NCBI RefSeq assembly: GCF_001552615.1
Contig: NZ_BCRN01000011.1
Coordinates: 124,001 to 188,000 of the forward strand
Length of the DNA: 64,000 nt
Source: Millisia brevis NBRC 105863
GTDB taxonomy: Bacteria > Actinomycetota > Actinomycetes > Mycobacteriales > Mycobacteriaceae
Direction of reading: 5' to 3'
Positions 32,201-63,452 of this stretch are shown here, one piece after another. The notes under the pieces are model-generated. The model saw only the letters and a list, made by a program, of their open reading frames with translations, was not told the DNA's origin and made no database searches. The position numbers and the translations under genes were made by a program. Every line of letters begins with the position of its first letter. Within the stretch, counting starts at the first letter, position 1.

Positions 32201-35200
32201 TCGCGCGCTGCCACAGCGTGTAGTCCGCGTACTGCACCGGCAGCGGCGTCCAGGCCAATGGAGTGCCGGTCCGACGCGCCTCGTAGGCGACGATCACGTC
32301 GCGGGTCAGCGGTCCCATCGACACACCGTCGGCGGCGATATGGTGCAGCACGACCACCAGCGCGTGTTCGGTCGGCGAGACCACCAGCAGCCCGGCACGC
32401 ACCGGCACCTCGGTGGTGACATCGAAACCGGCCCACACCATCTCGACGGCCCGCTCGATCACCGTGGCCTCGCTGACCGCCACGACCTGCAGACCGGGGA
32501 TGCGCGGGTCGTCCTGCGGGAGGATCAGCTGCGAGCCCTCGCCGTCGAACTCCGGGTAGATCGTCCGCAGCGACTCGTGCCGACCGAAGACGTCCGCGAA
32601 GGCGGCGGTCAGGGCGGTGACGTCGACCGAACCGGTCAGCCGCAGCACCACCGGGATGTTGTTGGTACCGGCGGCGGTGTCGAAGCGGTTGAGGAACCAC
32701 ATGCGAGTCTGCGCGGCGGACAACGGGATACGGTCCGGCCGCTCCTGCGCGGTCAGCGCGACGTGCTCGGCATTGGTCAGCGACGGCAGGATCTGCGCGA
32801 GCGCGGACACCGTCGGCGCCTCGAACATCAGCCGCACCGGAACCGCGACGCCGAAGGCGGCGCCCAGGCGCGAGACCATCCGCGTCGCGATCAGCGAGTT
32901 GCCACCGAGCTCGAAGAAATCGTCGTCGGCACCGACGCGGTCCCGGTCGAGGACCTCGGCGAAGACGGCGGCGACGGCCTTCTCGGCCGCGGTGGAGGGT
33001 TCCCGGATCGACTGCGCGGTCAACGACGGATCGGGCAGCGCGCTGCGATCGAGCTTTCCGTTGGCATTGGTCGGCAGCGCGTCGAGCACGATCACCCGGT
33101 CGGGGACCATGTAGTCGGGCAGGCTGCGGCGGGTGGCCGAGACCACCGTATGCGGGTCGGCGGCGGTATCCCGCAGCACCAGATAGGCGACCAACTGGTC
33201 GTTGCGCACCAGCACGACCGCCTCGGCGACGGCATCGTCGGCGGCCAGCACCGACTCGACCTCACCGAGCTCGATGCGCAGTCCGCGCAGCTTGACCTGG
33301 AAGTCGCTGCGGCCGATGTAGACCAGCTCGCCGTGTTCCCACCGCACGAGGTCGCCGGTGCGGTAGAGCAGCGTGCCGGGGACGCCGAAGTGGTTGGCCA
33401 CGAAGCGCTCCGCGGTCAGCCGCGGCTGCGAGACGTAGCCGCGCGCGAGCTGGACACCGCCGAGGTAGAGCTCGCCGACCACACCGTCGGGGGCCAGGCG
33501 CAGCCGCGAATCGAGGACGTAGACCGAGGTGTTGTCGACCGGGCGGCCGATCGGCACCACGATGGTGTCCGCGGAGCCGACCTCGTGATAGGTGACGTCG
33601 ACCGCGGCCTCGGTCGGGCCGTAGAGGTTGTGCACCCGCGTATTCGGCAGGATCTGCTCGACCCGGCCGGCCACGTGCGCCGGCAGCGCCTCACCCGAGC
33701 AGAAGATCTTCGTCAGCGCGTCGGCGCGGGCGGCGACGGACTCGTCGTCGAGGAAGGCCGCCAGCATCGAGGGCACGAAGTGCACCGTGGTGACCCGCCG
33801 GCTGCGCATCGTATCGGCGAGGTAGACCGGGTCGCGGTGGCCGTCCGGCCGAGCGATGACCAGCGTCGCGCCGATCTCCAACGGCCAGAACAACTCCCAT
33901 ACCGACACGTCGAAGGTCGTCGGGGTCTTGTGCAGCACGACATCCGCCGGCGTCAGGACGTATTCCGACTGCATCCAGTCGAGTCGGTTGACGATCGACG
34001 CGTGGCTGACCGCAACGCCCTTGGGGCGACCGGTCGATCCGGAGGTGAAGATGATGTAGGCGGTATTGCCCGGCCGCAGCGGGGCGAGCCGCTCGTCCGA
34101 CCGGATCGGCCCGGCCGGCAGGTCGGCGGCGACGTCCTCGGTCACCACGAGGGCGGGGATCTCGACGCCGTCGCCGCCGTCGGTCGAATCCACCAGAATC
34201 ACAGCGGGATTCGCGGTCGACAGGACGTAGTCGATCCGATCCTGCGGCGCGTCCGGGTCGATCGGCACATAGGCGCCACCGGCCTGGATCACCGCGTGGA
34301 TCGCCACCAGCATCGACGAGCTGCGGCGCATCCGAATCGCCACCGGCGTATCCGGTCCGACACCGAGGCCGATCAGCCGACGAGCGAGCCGGTGCACGCG
34401 CGCGGCGAACTGCGCATAGGTCTGCGTGCCGTCCTCGGCGTCGATCGCGATCGCGTCGGGGTGGGTCGCGGCGGCCGCGGCGAAGCGGTCGGCGAGCGTC
34501 TCGACGGGCCGCTCGACGGCGGTGGCATTGCGCAGGCCGACCAGCTCGCGGTATTCGCCGGCGTTGAGCAGGTCGAGGTCGCCGACCGGGCCGCCGGTCG
34601 ACCCGGAGCCGATCACGCCGAGCAGCCCGACCAGTCGCTCGACGAAGGCTTCGGCGGTCGCGCGGTCGTAGAGGTCGGAGACGTACGTCATCTCGCCGAT
34701 CAGGCCGGCGGGTTCGCCGTCGGGGCCGAACTGGTCGGAGACGATCACGTGCAGGTCGAACTGGGAGATGTCCGCGTCCGCCTCGATCCGCGAGACCTGC
34801 AGGTCCGACAGGTCGAAGGCGCTCGCACCCAGGTTCTGGAAGGACAGGCCGACCTGGAAGAGCGGGTGCCGCGACCGCGAACGCGCGGGGTTGAGCACCT
34901 CGACGAGCCGCTCGAAGGGCACATCGGCGTGGGCGAAGGCCTGCAGGTCGGTCTCGCGCACCTGCGCCAGGATGTCGTCGAAGCTGTCGGCGGGGTCGAT
35001 TCGGGTCCGGAACACCAGGGTGTTGACGAACATGCCGATCAGGCCATCGAGCTTCTCCTCGCCGCGACCACCGATCGGGCTGCCGACCGCGATGTCGTTG
35101 CCGGCGGACAGCCGGGCGAGCAGGATCGCCAGCGCGGTGTGCACCACCATGAACATCGTGGCGTTGGCGCGGCGCGCCAGTTCGGCCAGGCCGAGGTGGA

Positions 35201-37757
35201 CGTCCGCGGAGATGTCGATCGACACCGCACCGCCGCGCGAGGACAACACCCGCGGCCGGGGGCGGTCGGTCGGCAGGTCGATCTGTTCGGGCAATGCGTC
35301 GAGTTGTCCACGCCAGTACTCGATCTGGCGGCTGATCAGCGAGTCCGGGGCGCTCTCGTCGCCGAGGACCTCGCGCTGCCAGAGGGTGTAGTCGACGTAC
35401 TGGACCGGCAGCGGCTGCCAGGACGGGGCGTCGCCGAAGCGGCGCGCCTCGTAGGCGAGCATCATGTCGCGGGTCAGCGGGCCCATCGACAGGCCGTCGG
35501 CCGCGATGTGGTGGACCCCGATCACCAGGACGTAGTCGTCGGCGCCGATCTGCAGCAGCAGCAGTCGGATCGGGATCTCGGAGGTGACGTCGAAGCCGGC
35601 CTCGAAGGTCGCGATCGCCAGCTTCTGCACGTCGCGCTCGTCGACGGGCTGGGCGACCAGATCGAAGGCGACCTCCTCGAGCGGCCGCACGTCCTGATAG
35701 CCGATGCCGTCGATCTCCGGATAGACCGTGCGCAGCACCTCGTGGCGGGCGAACAGGTCGCCGACGGCCGCGGACAGCGCCGGGACGTCCAGCGCGCCGG
35801 TCAGCCGCAGGATGACCACGATGTTGTACCCGGCGGCGGTCGAGTCGAGGCGGTTGAGGAACCACAGCCGCTGCTGGGCCATCGACAGCGGTACCCGGTC
35901 GGGGCGCGGCCGCGGGGAAAGCTCGATGCGCCCGCCGGCGGAACTCTCGTCGACCCGGGCGGCCAGCCCGGCGACCGTCGAGGAATCGAAGAGCGCGCGC
36001 AGGGCCAGCGAGACCCCGAGCCGGGAGTTGATGCGGGTGATCACCTGGGTGGCGGACAGCGAGTTGCCGCCCATGGTGAAGAAGTCGTCGTCGGCGCCGA
36101 CCTCGGGCAGGTCGAGGACCTCCCGGAAGACGTCGGCGACCGCGATCTCGCTCGGGGTCTGCGGTGCGCGCGACTCGGCCCGGCGCCGCTGCGGGGCGGG
36201 CAGGGCCTCGCGGTCGAGCTTTCGGTTGGTGTTGAGCGGGAAGGCGTCGAGCACGACGACGTCGACCGGGACCATGTAGCCGGGCAGCCGTTCGGCGACC
36301 GCGGCGCGGACCGCATCGCCGTCGACCTCACGGCCGGGGATGCCGACGACGTAGCCGACCAGATCGACCTGGTTCGGGGCATCGCGGCGCACCACGGCCA
36401 CCGCGTGCTCGACGTCGGGATGTGCGGCCATCGCCGACTCGACCTCACCGAGCTCGATCCGCAGGCCGCGGATCTTCACCTGGAAGTCGGAGCGTCCGAT
36501 GATCTCGAGCTCGCCGTCCGGCGTCCATCGCACCAGGTCGCCGGAGCGGTACAGCCGCGACCCGGGCAGGCCGTCCGGGTCGGCGATGAAGCGCGAGGCG
36601 GTCAGGGCGTGCTGGCCGCGGTAGCCGCGGCCGACGCAGTGGCCGCCGAGGTAGGCCTCGCCGACGACGCCGGCGGGTACCGGGCGCAGCCGCTCGTCGA
36701 GGACCCGGATCGCCAGGCCGTCGAGCGCTCGACCGAGGGTGACCGGCCGATCGGGGCTCATCGGGACGTCGCTGGTCGCGTTCTCGATCGTCGCCTCGGC
36801 CGGTCCCCAGACGTTGTAGAGCCGTCGGCCGGGCGCCCAGATCGCGACCACCTCGGGCGAGATCGCCTCGCCGCCGGCGAGCAGGTCGGTCAGCCCGTCG
36901 AGGCCGGCCGGGTCGATCGAGGTCAGCACCGACGGGGTGATGAAGGCGTGGCTGATCGCGCGGGTGCGGATGAACTCCGCCAGCTCGGGGCCGCCGTAGA
37001 TCGTCGGCGGCGAGATGACCATCGTCGCCCCGGCCGAGATCGCCATCAGCAGTTCGAGCACCGCGACGTCGAAGCTCGGCGAGGCCAATACGAGCACCCG
37101 GGAGGACTTCTCGATGTGGTAGAGCCGCGGCAGCTGCGCGGTCAGAACCGCGACGCCCGCGTGGGTCAGCTCGATGCCCTTGGGCATGCCGGTCGACCCG
37201 GAGGTGTGGATGACGTAGGCGGTGTTCTCCGGGCGAACGCGGCCGAGGCGGTCGGCGTACCCGATCGGGTCGGACAGCGCCGACTCGACGGCGATCATCG
37301 TCGCCTCGTTGTCGAGCACCAGCCAGTCGAGGTCGTCGGGGAGGGCGAGGCGGTGGGAGCCGACGGTCAGGCCGAGGCTCGCGCGGACGCGACCGAGCAT
37401 CGTGTCGATGCGGCTGCGCGGATGCGCGGGGTCGATCGGCACGTAGGCGGCGCCGGTCTTGATGACCGCCCAGGTGGCGACGATCAGGTCCATCGAGCGG
37501 TACATCGCCAACGGGACGAACGACTCCGGGCCGATACCGCGCGCCATCAGCACCCGTGCCAGGCGTGAGGACCAGGCGTCGAGCTCGAGGTAGGTCAGCG
37601 TCCGGTCACCGTCCTCGACGGCGATACCCGTCGGGTTGGCCTCGACCGCCGCGGTGAGCAGCTGGGCCAGGATCGGCGTGGCGGCGGTCCTGCGTCGTGC
37701 GGGCCGCGCCGGGCGAGCCCGACGCGTGCGAGGGGCCTGCTTCTCGTCCGCAGTCAT
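25092..37757 (-). CDS. Nonribosomal peptide synthetase 2: A-T-(C-A-T)x3-reductase
   Basis: The 4,221-residue synthetase holds modules 8-11 of the line. After a basic Arg/Pro/Ala-rich leader of about 30 residues it begins directly with an adenylation domain and lacks a condensation domain of its own. Domain order is A8-T8-C9-A9-T9-C10-A10-T10-C11-A11-T11-R. Phosphopantetheine serines are S566, S1621, S2707 and S3780 (GGNSL, and GGHSL in T11). All three C domains keep HHIAADG. The C-terminal 370 residues are an NAD(P)H thioester reductase (GATGFLGSH near 3855, Y4018/K4022 of YxxxK), so the peptide is released as an aldehyde or alcohol. ATG 37757 has AAGGA nine bases upstream; GTG 37790 is the longer alternative. 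There is no thioesterase or epimerase domain. Confidence 0.95.
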   Translation of the reverse strand: MTADEKQAPRTRRARPARPARRRTAATPILAQLLTAAVEANPTGIAVEDGDRTLTYLELDAWSSRLARVLMARGIGPESFVPLAMYRSMDLIVATWAVIKTGAAYVPIDPAHPRSRIDTMLGRVRASLGLTVGSHRLALPDDLDWLVLDNEATMIAVESALSDPIGYADRLGRVRPENTAYVIHTSGSTGMPKGIELTHAGVAVLTAQLPRLYHIEKSSRVLVLASPSFDVAVLELLMAISAGATMVISPPTIYGGPELAEFIRTRAISHAFITPSVLTSIDPAGLDGLTDLLAGGEAISPEVVAIWAPGRRLYNVWGPAEATIENATSDVPMSPDRPVTLGRALDGLAIRVLDERLRPVPAGVVGEAYLGGHCVGRGYRGQHALTASRFIADPDGLPGSRLYRSGDLVRWTPDGELEIIGRSDFQVKIRGLRIELGEVESAMAAHPDVEHAVAVVRRDAPNQVDLVGYVVGIPGREVDGDAVRAAVAERLPGYMVPVDVVVLDAFPLNTNRKLDREALPAPQRRRAESRAPQTPSEIAVADVFREVLDLPEVGADDDFFTMGGNSLSATQVITRINSRLGVSLALRALFDSSTVAGLAARVDESSAGGRIELSPRPRPDRVPLSMAQQRLWFLNRLDSTAAGYNIVVILRLTGALDVPALSAAVGDLFARHEVLRTVYPEIDGIGYQDVRPLEEVAFDLVAQPVDERDVQKLAIATFEAGFDVTSEIPIRLLLLQIGADDYVLVIGVHHIAADGLSMGPLTRDMMLAYEARRFGDAPSWQPLPVQYVDYTLWQREVLGDESAPDSLISRQIEYWRGQLDALPEQIDLPTDRPRPRVLSSRGGAVSIDISADVHLGLAELARRANATMFMVVHTALAILLARLSAGNDIAVGSPIGGRGEEKLDGLIGMFVNTLVFRTRIDPADSFDDILAQVRETDLQAFAHADVPFERLVEVLNPARSRSRHPLFQVGLSFQNLGASAFDLSDLQVSRIEADADISQFDLHVIVSDQFGPDGEPAGLIGEMTYVSDLYDRATAEAFVERLVGLLGVIGSGSTGGPVGDLDLLNAGEYRELVGLRNATAVERPVETLADRFAAAAATHPDAIAIDAEDGTQTYAQFAARVHRLARRLIGLGVGPDTPVAIRMRRSSSMLVAIHAVIQAGGAYVPIDPDAPQDRIDYVLSTANPAVILVDSTDGGDGVEIPALVVTEDVAADLPAGPIRSDERLAPLRPGNTAYIIFTSGSTGRPKGVAVSHASIVNRLDWMQSEYVLTPADVVLHKTPTTFDVSVWELFWPLEIGATLVIARPDGHRDPVYLADTMRSRRVTTVHFVPSMLAAFLDDESVAARADALTKIFCSGEALPAHVAGRVEQILPNTRVHNLYGPTEAAVDVTYHEVGSADTIVVPIGRPVDNTSVYVLDSRLRLAPDGVVGELYLGGVQLARGYVSQPRLTAERFVANHFGVPGTLLYRTGDLVRWEHGELVYIGRSDFQVKLRGLRIELGEVESVLAADDAVAEAVVLVRNDQLVAYLVLRDTAADPHTVVSATRRSLPDYMVPDRVIVLDALPTNANGKLDRSALPDPSLTAQSIREPSTAAEKAVAAVFAEVLDRDRVGADDDFFELGGNSLIATRMVSRLGAAFGVAVPVRLMFEAPTVSALAQILPSLTNAEHVALTAQERPDRIPLSAAQTRMWFLNRFDTAAGTNNIPVVLRLTGSVDVTALTAAFADVFGRHESLRTIYPEFDGEGSQLILPQDDPRIPGLQVVAVSEATVIERAVEMVWAGFDVTTEVPVRAGLLVVSPTEHALVVVLHHIAADGVSMGPLTRDVIVAYEARRTGTPLAWTPLPVQYADYTLWQRATLGDESHPESLAARQLAYWRGKLAGAPEEVTLPADRPRPTVMSGRGGTVRFDVDEQVVVGIRELARRLGVTDFMIVHAALAVLVGRLANTSDVVIGTPVAGRGERELDDVVGMFVNTLVLRTQLDWSASFADVVALARDVDLGAFGHADVPFERLVEVLDPPRSQSRHPLFQVAVFFQNLDSARFELPGLEITVPQLDNPSAKFDLQVTVGDVPGPDGEAGRITIELLYAEDLFEPRSIENFGARLRGILAAVTADASAVVGDLPVTLPGERDSALATWGGAPLVDADGGAEVLDGFWAHERSQPNAPALVTDSGAAVTFRDLGDRVGRLARLLVEAGVGPEVPVVLGLRRGVDLVVAMYAVLEAGGVFVPVDPDHPAERVRYVLGVVGDTVVLSATEIGFADRFGIAPDRVLDLDVVDASARPGGRLLPAERRATVTGTNGAYVLFTSGSTGRPKGVVVSRAAISNQIAWMADEFDFGPRDVYLQKTPVTFDVSLWGYLVPLSTGSAVVLASPEGHRDPGYIAGLVERFAVTLTDFVPSMLVVFAQSVGPAAASALATLRDVFVIGEALTTEAVRAFGEVSAARVWNIYGPTEAAVSVSLAPAIAPTEAPADARRGGSVSIGVGEPGVRLYVLDSRLRPVPDGVPGELYIGGVQVARGYLGRPGLSAERFTADPFALDPSALGVGGTAGERMYRTGDVVIRDGAGLNYVGRSDFQVKLRGQRIELGEIESVLVSLSGVAAAVVVVAGSGGGERLVGYVVGESGVAIDEAAMRERLGGHLPGYMVPERIVVLEAFPLNPAGKVDRAALPDPGVVAREFRVPVTVVQGVVAAVFGDVLDLGRVGLDDDFFELGGNSLTAMRVVARLGASLGITVPVRTLFEAPTVERIAAAVEGLSTASRPDLVAVVRPEHIPLSLAQARMWFLNRLEPASVANNIPIVLRLTGEIDLPALANAFDDVVCRHEVLRTVYPERDGTGTQIILPSDDPRIPRLQQREVASPDEVVPVVTEFLTRGFDVTTSIPVRAGIVRVAPQEHLLLVVMHHIAADGFSMLPLTRDVLVAYQARRTGGEPNWQPLEIQYANYTLWQRELLGDEADPSSIAHAQLAYWRDQLAGYPEEVTLPLDRPRPSKQSGAGAAVRFGIDPATTSAIAAVGRRLGATPFMVVHAALAALLARSTGGNDVVIGTPIAGRGERALDDLVGMFVNTLVLRTDVRSSMTFAQLVDEVRRVDLDAFAHADLPFERLVEVLDPPRAGGRPPLFQVALSFQNFGPGTGAAMRFDELTVEPIEDAAPPAKFDLQVTLTEPADANAGYAVDVTYATDLFDRATIDGFVGRFTRVLRAISRADADPVVGDIDLLEESEFGALTTVTGGGEWGFDTMIDVLEHAVAVDPDADALVLGSAVPGSARLTYRDLDERSSRLARELIARGVATETLVAIALPRSFELITAIFAVLKAGGAYVPIDVRYPVDRVRYILEASGAAIGLSTSAFVDTLVSEGDAAANGVDWLLTDAADIDDLLAARSAAPVTDADRPALVHAGSPAYEIFTSGSTGLPKGVVVPHGGLVALLGEVAERTATSTPVRSLAVASPSFDASVLELLVMLASAGTMVIAPGEVFAGDDLVELIDRESITHAFVTPAVLASMDAEALSGRLEVLLSGGEAVPSTVVDAWAPGRRFFNAYGPTETTIVSAIAGPLTAGRSVPIGGPPRGTTLYVLDERLHPVPQGVAGELYVSGAGVTRGYQGRPDLTADRFVPDPFAGTDAPGRRMYRTGDVVRWVEPGVVEYLGRSDDQVKIRGLRIELGEIDAVLAAIPRVSAAATLVHTDDAGRPHLVAWVVGDPATTLDPDAVIAAAAASLPGYMVPSVVTVIEALPVTGNGKLDRKALPAPVFAAREFRAPTTSVQQAVALVFAEVLAVDKVGVDDDFFDLGGHSLLVTRVARRLRELTGAPVSLQQVFDHSTVAGLARSIEVSEVTDEASDFTHYVRLASDIVPAASGPGLERPRVALLTGATGFLGSHLVRELIDASMTVIALVRADTEQDGFDRVAASMRRYGSWRDGDADRMRIIPSDLATPGLGLTEEQFATLAREVDVIVHNGARVNHVENYRRLHEPNVRATEDLLRLAVTERNKPFHYVSTGSVLTDITALAAAGRIVVGENDRAPAAGLLDNGYVQSKWVAEEIVEIARTRGVTATIHRPGQITGDLVTGAAGTDDAFWNMVRAIAGLGIVPDLAEGSVAMVPVNFVARAMVALVLEPAARGRDFNLINTERVSMALLGERLTAAGFDLEPVTTERFATELFTVGEELAAQGDEGLVRAILVAGEFAGGMAETIVITNDATRAMLEPMGVVCPVVDRAVLDRYIDYFVGIGFLKRLR
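26235..29490 (-). other. NRPS module 11 (C-A-T)
   Basis: C11 has [11 protein letters not shown]11 belongs to the SPSFDASVLEL class, with the eye-read code D-A-L-F-L-G-A-I-V, which is not assigned but looks hydrophobic. T11 uniquely reads GGHSL, with its serine at 26418-26420, and feeds the reductase. Confidence 0.8.
29495..32745 (-). other. NRPS module 10 (C-A-T), near-duplicate of module 6
   Basis: C10 has [11 protein letters not shown]10 reads D-V-W-D-F-I-I-V-S and is strikingly similar to A6 (shared FDVS-WGYLVP and [16 protein letters not shown]), so the same residue is likely at positions 6 and 10. The code is not one I can assign; the acidic residue at site 278 might suit a basic side chain. 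T10 serine is at 29637-29639. Confidence 0.8.
32750..35905 (-). other. NRPS module 9 (C-A-T), serine-specific
   Basis: C9 has [11 protein letters not shown]9 reads D-V-W-H-F-S-L-V-D, a serine code ([24 protein letters not shown]). T9 serine is at 32895-32897. Confidence 0.8.
35910..37757 (-). other. NRPS module 8, downstream half (A-T)
   Basis: A8 opens NRPS 2 and must work with C8 at the end of NRPS 1. The code is D-V-L-F-L-G-V-I-E, unassigned. Its A5 motif is NVWGPAEAT instead of the usual NxYGPTEAT, so Tyr and Thr are replaced. The P-loop and the A10 lysine (NTNRKLD) are intact. T8 serine is at 36060-36062. Confidence 0.8.
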
Positions 37758-37978
37758 TCGTAGGAGTCCTTCCGCCCCCGCGGTCACCACGGGGATGTTT
37801 GTCGCCTTTCGGCGCGCTGCACTTGGGCAGTCTAGGTCCGACCACCCACAGCAAACCTCGCGGGCCGCCCGGTTTTTGTTACCGTTCCGCGGCCCGGGAC
37901 AGGAGTGACACGTCTGATGACGTGGTCGTCAACCTGTAGCGGTCGGGCGCGCTCCGGCGCCGACCGCCGCCTTCGGGA
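37758..37978 (-). promoter_or_regulatory. Gap between the two NRPS genes
   Basis: This 221-base gap holds a hairpin at 37861-37896 (CGGGCCGC with GCGGCCCG, nested CGGT/ACCG and an A-rich loop) that may attenuate transcription from NRPS 1. A TAGACT box at 37829-37834 on the minus strand could be the -10 of a promoter for NRPS 2, giving a leader of about 65 bases. A small CGCC-GAAA-GGCG hairpin lies in that leader at 37803-37814. Confidence 0.4.
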
Positions 37979-61837
<23,859 letters not shown>

Positions 61838-61858
61838 CAATCCGATTCCCTCCGTCAC

Positions 61859-62072
61859 CGATCGCGTACGGGGATCGCGCAGCGCACGCCGACGGTCGCC
61901 CGGACATGCCCGGATGCGTGCATCCGGTCGCGGACGACCTTCGACGGGTCCGCCGCATACAGACCCCGAATCTAGCCATCGTATTTGCGGCGGCGAGCGC
62001 TACAGTCACCGGGCACCGGGGCCCACCCGAAGGACGGCTCGCACGGGCGTTCGAGAACCGGTCGGTCGACAG
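61859..62072 (-). promoter_or_regulatory. Promoter region of the NRPS locus
   Basis: This 214-base gap lies upstream of NRPS 1. On the minus strand TACGAT (61978-61983) is a candidate -10 box, with a weak CTGTAG 16 bases before it, giving a leader of roughly 130 bases. No riboswitch or clear operator is visible. Confidence 0.3.
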
Positions 62073-63452
62073 TCAGACGGTCGCGAGGGCGTCGACCGGC
62101 GACACCCGAACCGCCCGGCGCGCCGGGGGCACCGACGCCACCAGCACCAGGACCGTGGTGGCCACGACGATCACCGCCAGGGTGGCCGGCGGCAGCCCGA
62201 TCGTCACGCCCTCGACGTTCGATCCCACCAGCGACTGGGTGCCGACGGCGCCGAGCGTGATGCCGAGCATCAGACCCGCACCGACCGCCGCCGCGGACAG
62301 GGCGATCGACTCGCGGGTGATCATCGATCGGACCTGCGCCGAGGTGAAGCCCATCGCCCGCAGCATCCCGATCTCGCGGGTGCGGGTGATCACCGTCAAC
62401 GACATGGTCGACACGAAGCCGACCGCCGCGATCACCGCGGAGATCGCGACCATCGCCAAGAGCACCGCGGTGACGATCGACAGGATCCGGGCGCTCTCAC
62501 CCGACTGCTGCGCATCGAGCCCGTCCGCACCGGAGATCGCGCCCTGCAGCGAGTACATGCCGGCCGCGATCGTGGTGACCAGGGTGACCCCGATCAGCAG
62601 GCCGATCGTCGACCGGGTGGTGCGCGCCGGATCGGCGACCGCGTTGCGGCGGGCGACCAGTCCGGCGGGACCGCGTCCGAGAACCACCCCCACCAGACGA
62701 ACGGCCGTCGGCACGACGTACCGCGCGCCGGTGAGCACCGCGATCGCCAGCAGCATGCTGCCGAGGAAGGCGAGCACGAAGCCGTCCGACTGCCCCTGCT
62801 CCCCGCGTACGCAGGCGGCGACCAGGACGGCCACCGACGCCGCCGCCACCAGGACCGCCGCGACGGCGCGGCCGCGGCCGGGCCGCTCGAACCCGACAGT
62901 CGGGCCGACCGCGAGCGATCCGAGCACCGTGCGGGTACCGATCAGCGTCGCGATCACCGCGGCGGCGACCATCGCGATCGCTGCGGCCGGCGCGCCGAGG
63001 GGAACGGTGGCGTACGGCAGGTCGGGGATGCGCCCGCCGCGCACCAGCAGGGTGCGCCCGAGCGCGGTCAGCGCGGCGCCGAGGATCATCCCGGCGACGG
63101 CACCGATCACCGCGACCGTCCCGACCGCGCGGGCCACCGCGACGCGCAGTTGCCGGGCGGAGGCGCCCACCAACCGCAGCAGCGTCAGCTGCCGGCGGCG
63201 ACCGGCGATCACCGTGTCGATGCCCGAGGTGATGACGATCGCCGAGACGAACAGCGCGATCGCGATGAAGACCCCGGCGACGATGTCGAGGGCCGACCCG
63301 AGCTGTTCGCCTTCGGCTTCGCCGACCCGGGTGAGGATGTCGCTGACCCCGAGGAGGGTGACCGCGTAGGCGGTGCCGAGGCCGACGACAACCGCGACGG
63401 TGGACAGCTCCCGCAACGACCCGACGACCAGTCTGCTGTCGGTAGCCCTCAT
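62073..63452 (-). CDS. FtsX/MacB-type ABC transporter permease
   Basis: The 459-residue protein has helix-loop-helix repeats typical of the FtsX fold. Membrane segments near residues 14-35 and 50-75 are followed by RRRQLTLLRLVGASARQLR. A second half has TREIGMLRAMGFTSAQVRSMI, the FtsX signature, and the end reads RRAVRVSPVDALATV. Such permeases pair with a LolD/MacB-like ATPase in lipoprotein, peptide or drug transport. ATG 63452 overlaps the ATPase stop (ATGA). Its place directly upstream of the NRPS genes on the same strand suggests a role in export or self-protection, which is inference. Confidence 0.88.
   Translation of the reverse strand: MRATDSRLVVGSLRELSTVAVVVGLGTAYAVTLLGVSDILTRVGEAEGEQLGSALDIVAGVFIAIALFVSAIVITSGIDTVIAGRRRQLTLLRLVGASARQLRVAVARAVGTVAVIGAVAGMILGAALTALGRTLLVRGGRIPDLPYATVPLGAPAAAIAMVAAAVIATLIGTRTVLGSLAVGPTVGFERPGRGRAVAAVLVAAASVAVLVAACVRGEQGQSDGFVLAFLGSMLLAIAVLTGARYVVPTAVRLVGVVLGRGPAGLVARRNAVADPARTTRSTIGLLIGVTLVTTIAAGMYSLQGAISGADGLDAQQSGESARILSIVTAVLLAMVAISAVIAAVGFVSTMSLTVITRTREIGMLRAMGFTSAQVRSMITRESIALSAAAVGAGLMLGITLGAVGTQSLVGSNVEGVTIGLPPATLAVIVVATTVLVLVASVPPARRAVRVSPVDALATV

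Noticed and set aside
28500-37568. Open frame of 3,022 codons on the plus strand opposite NRPS 2
   Set aside because: Same cause: antisense to well-supported NRPS domains, with Arg/Asp/Gly/His-rich composition and no motif.
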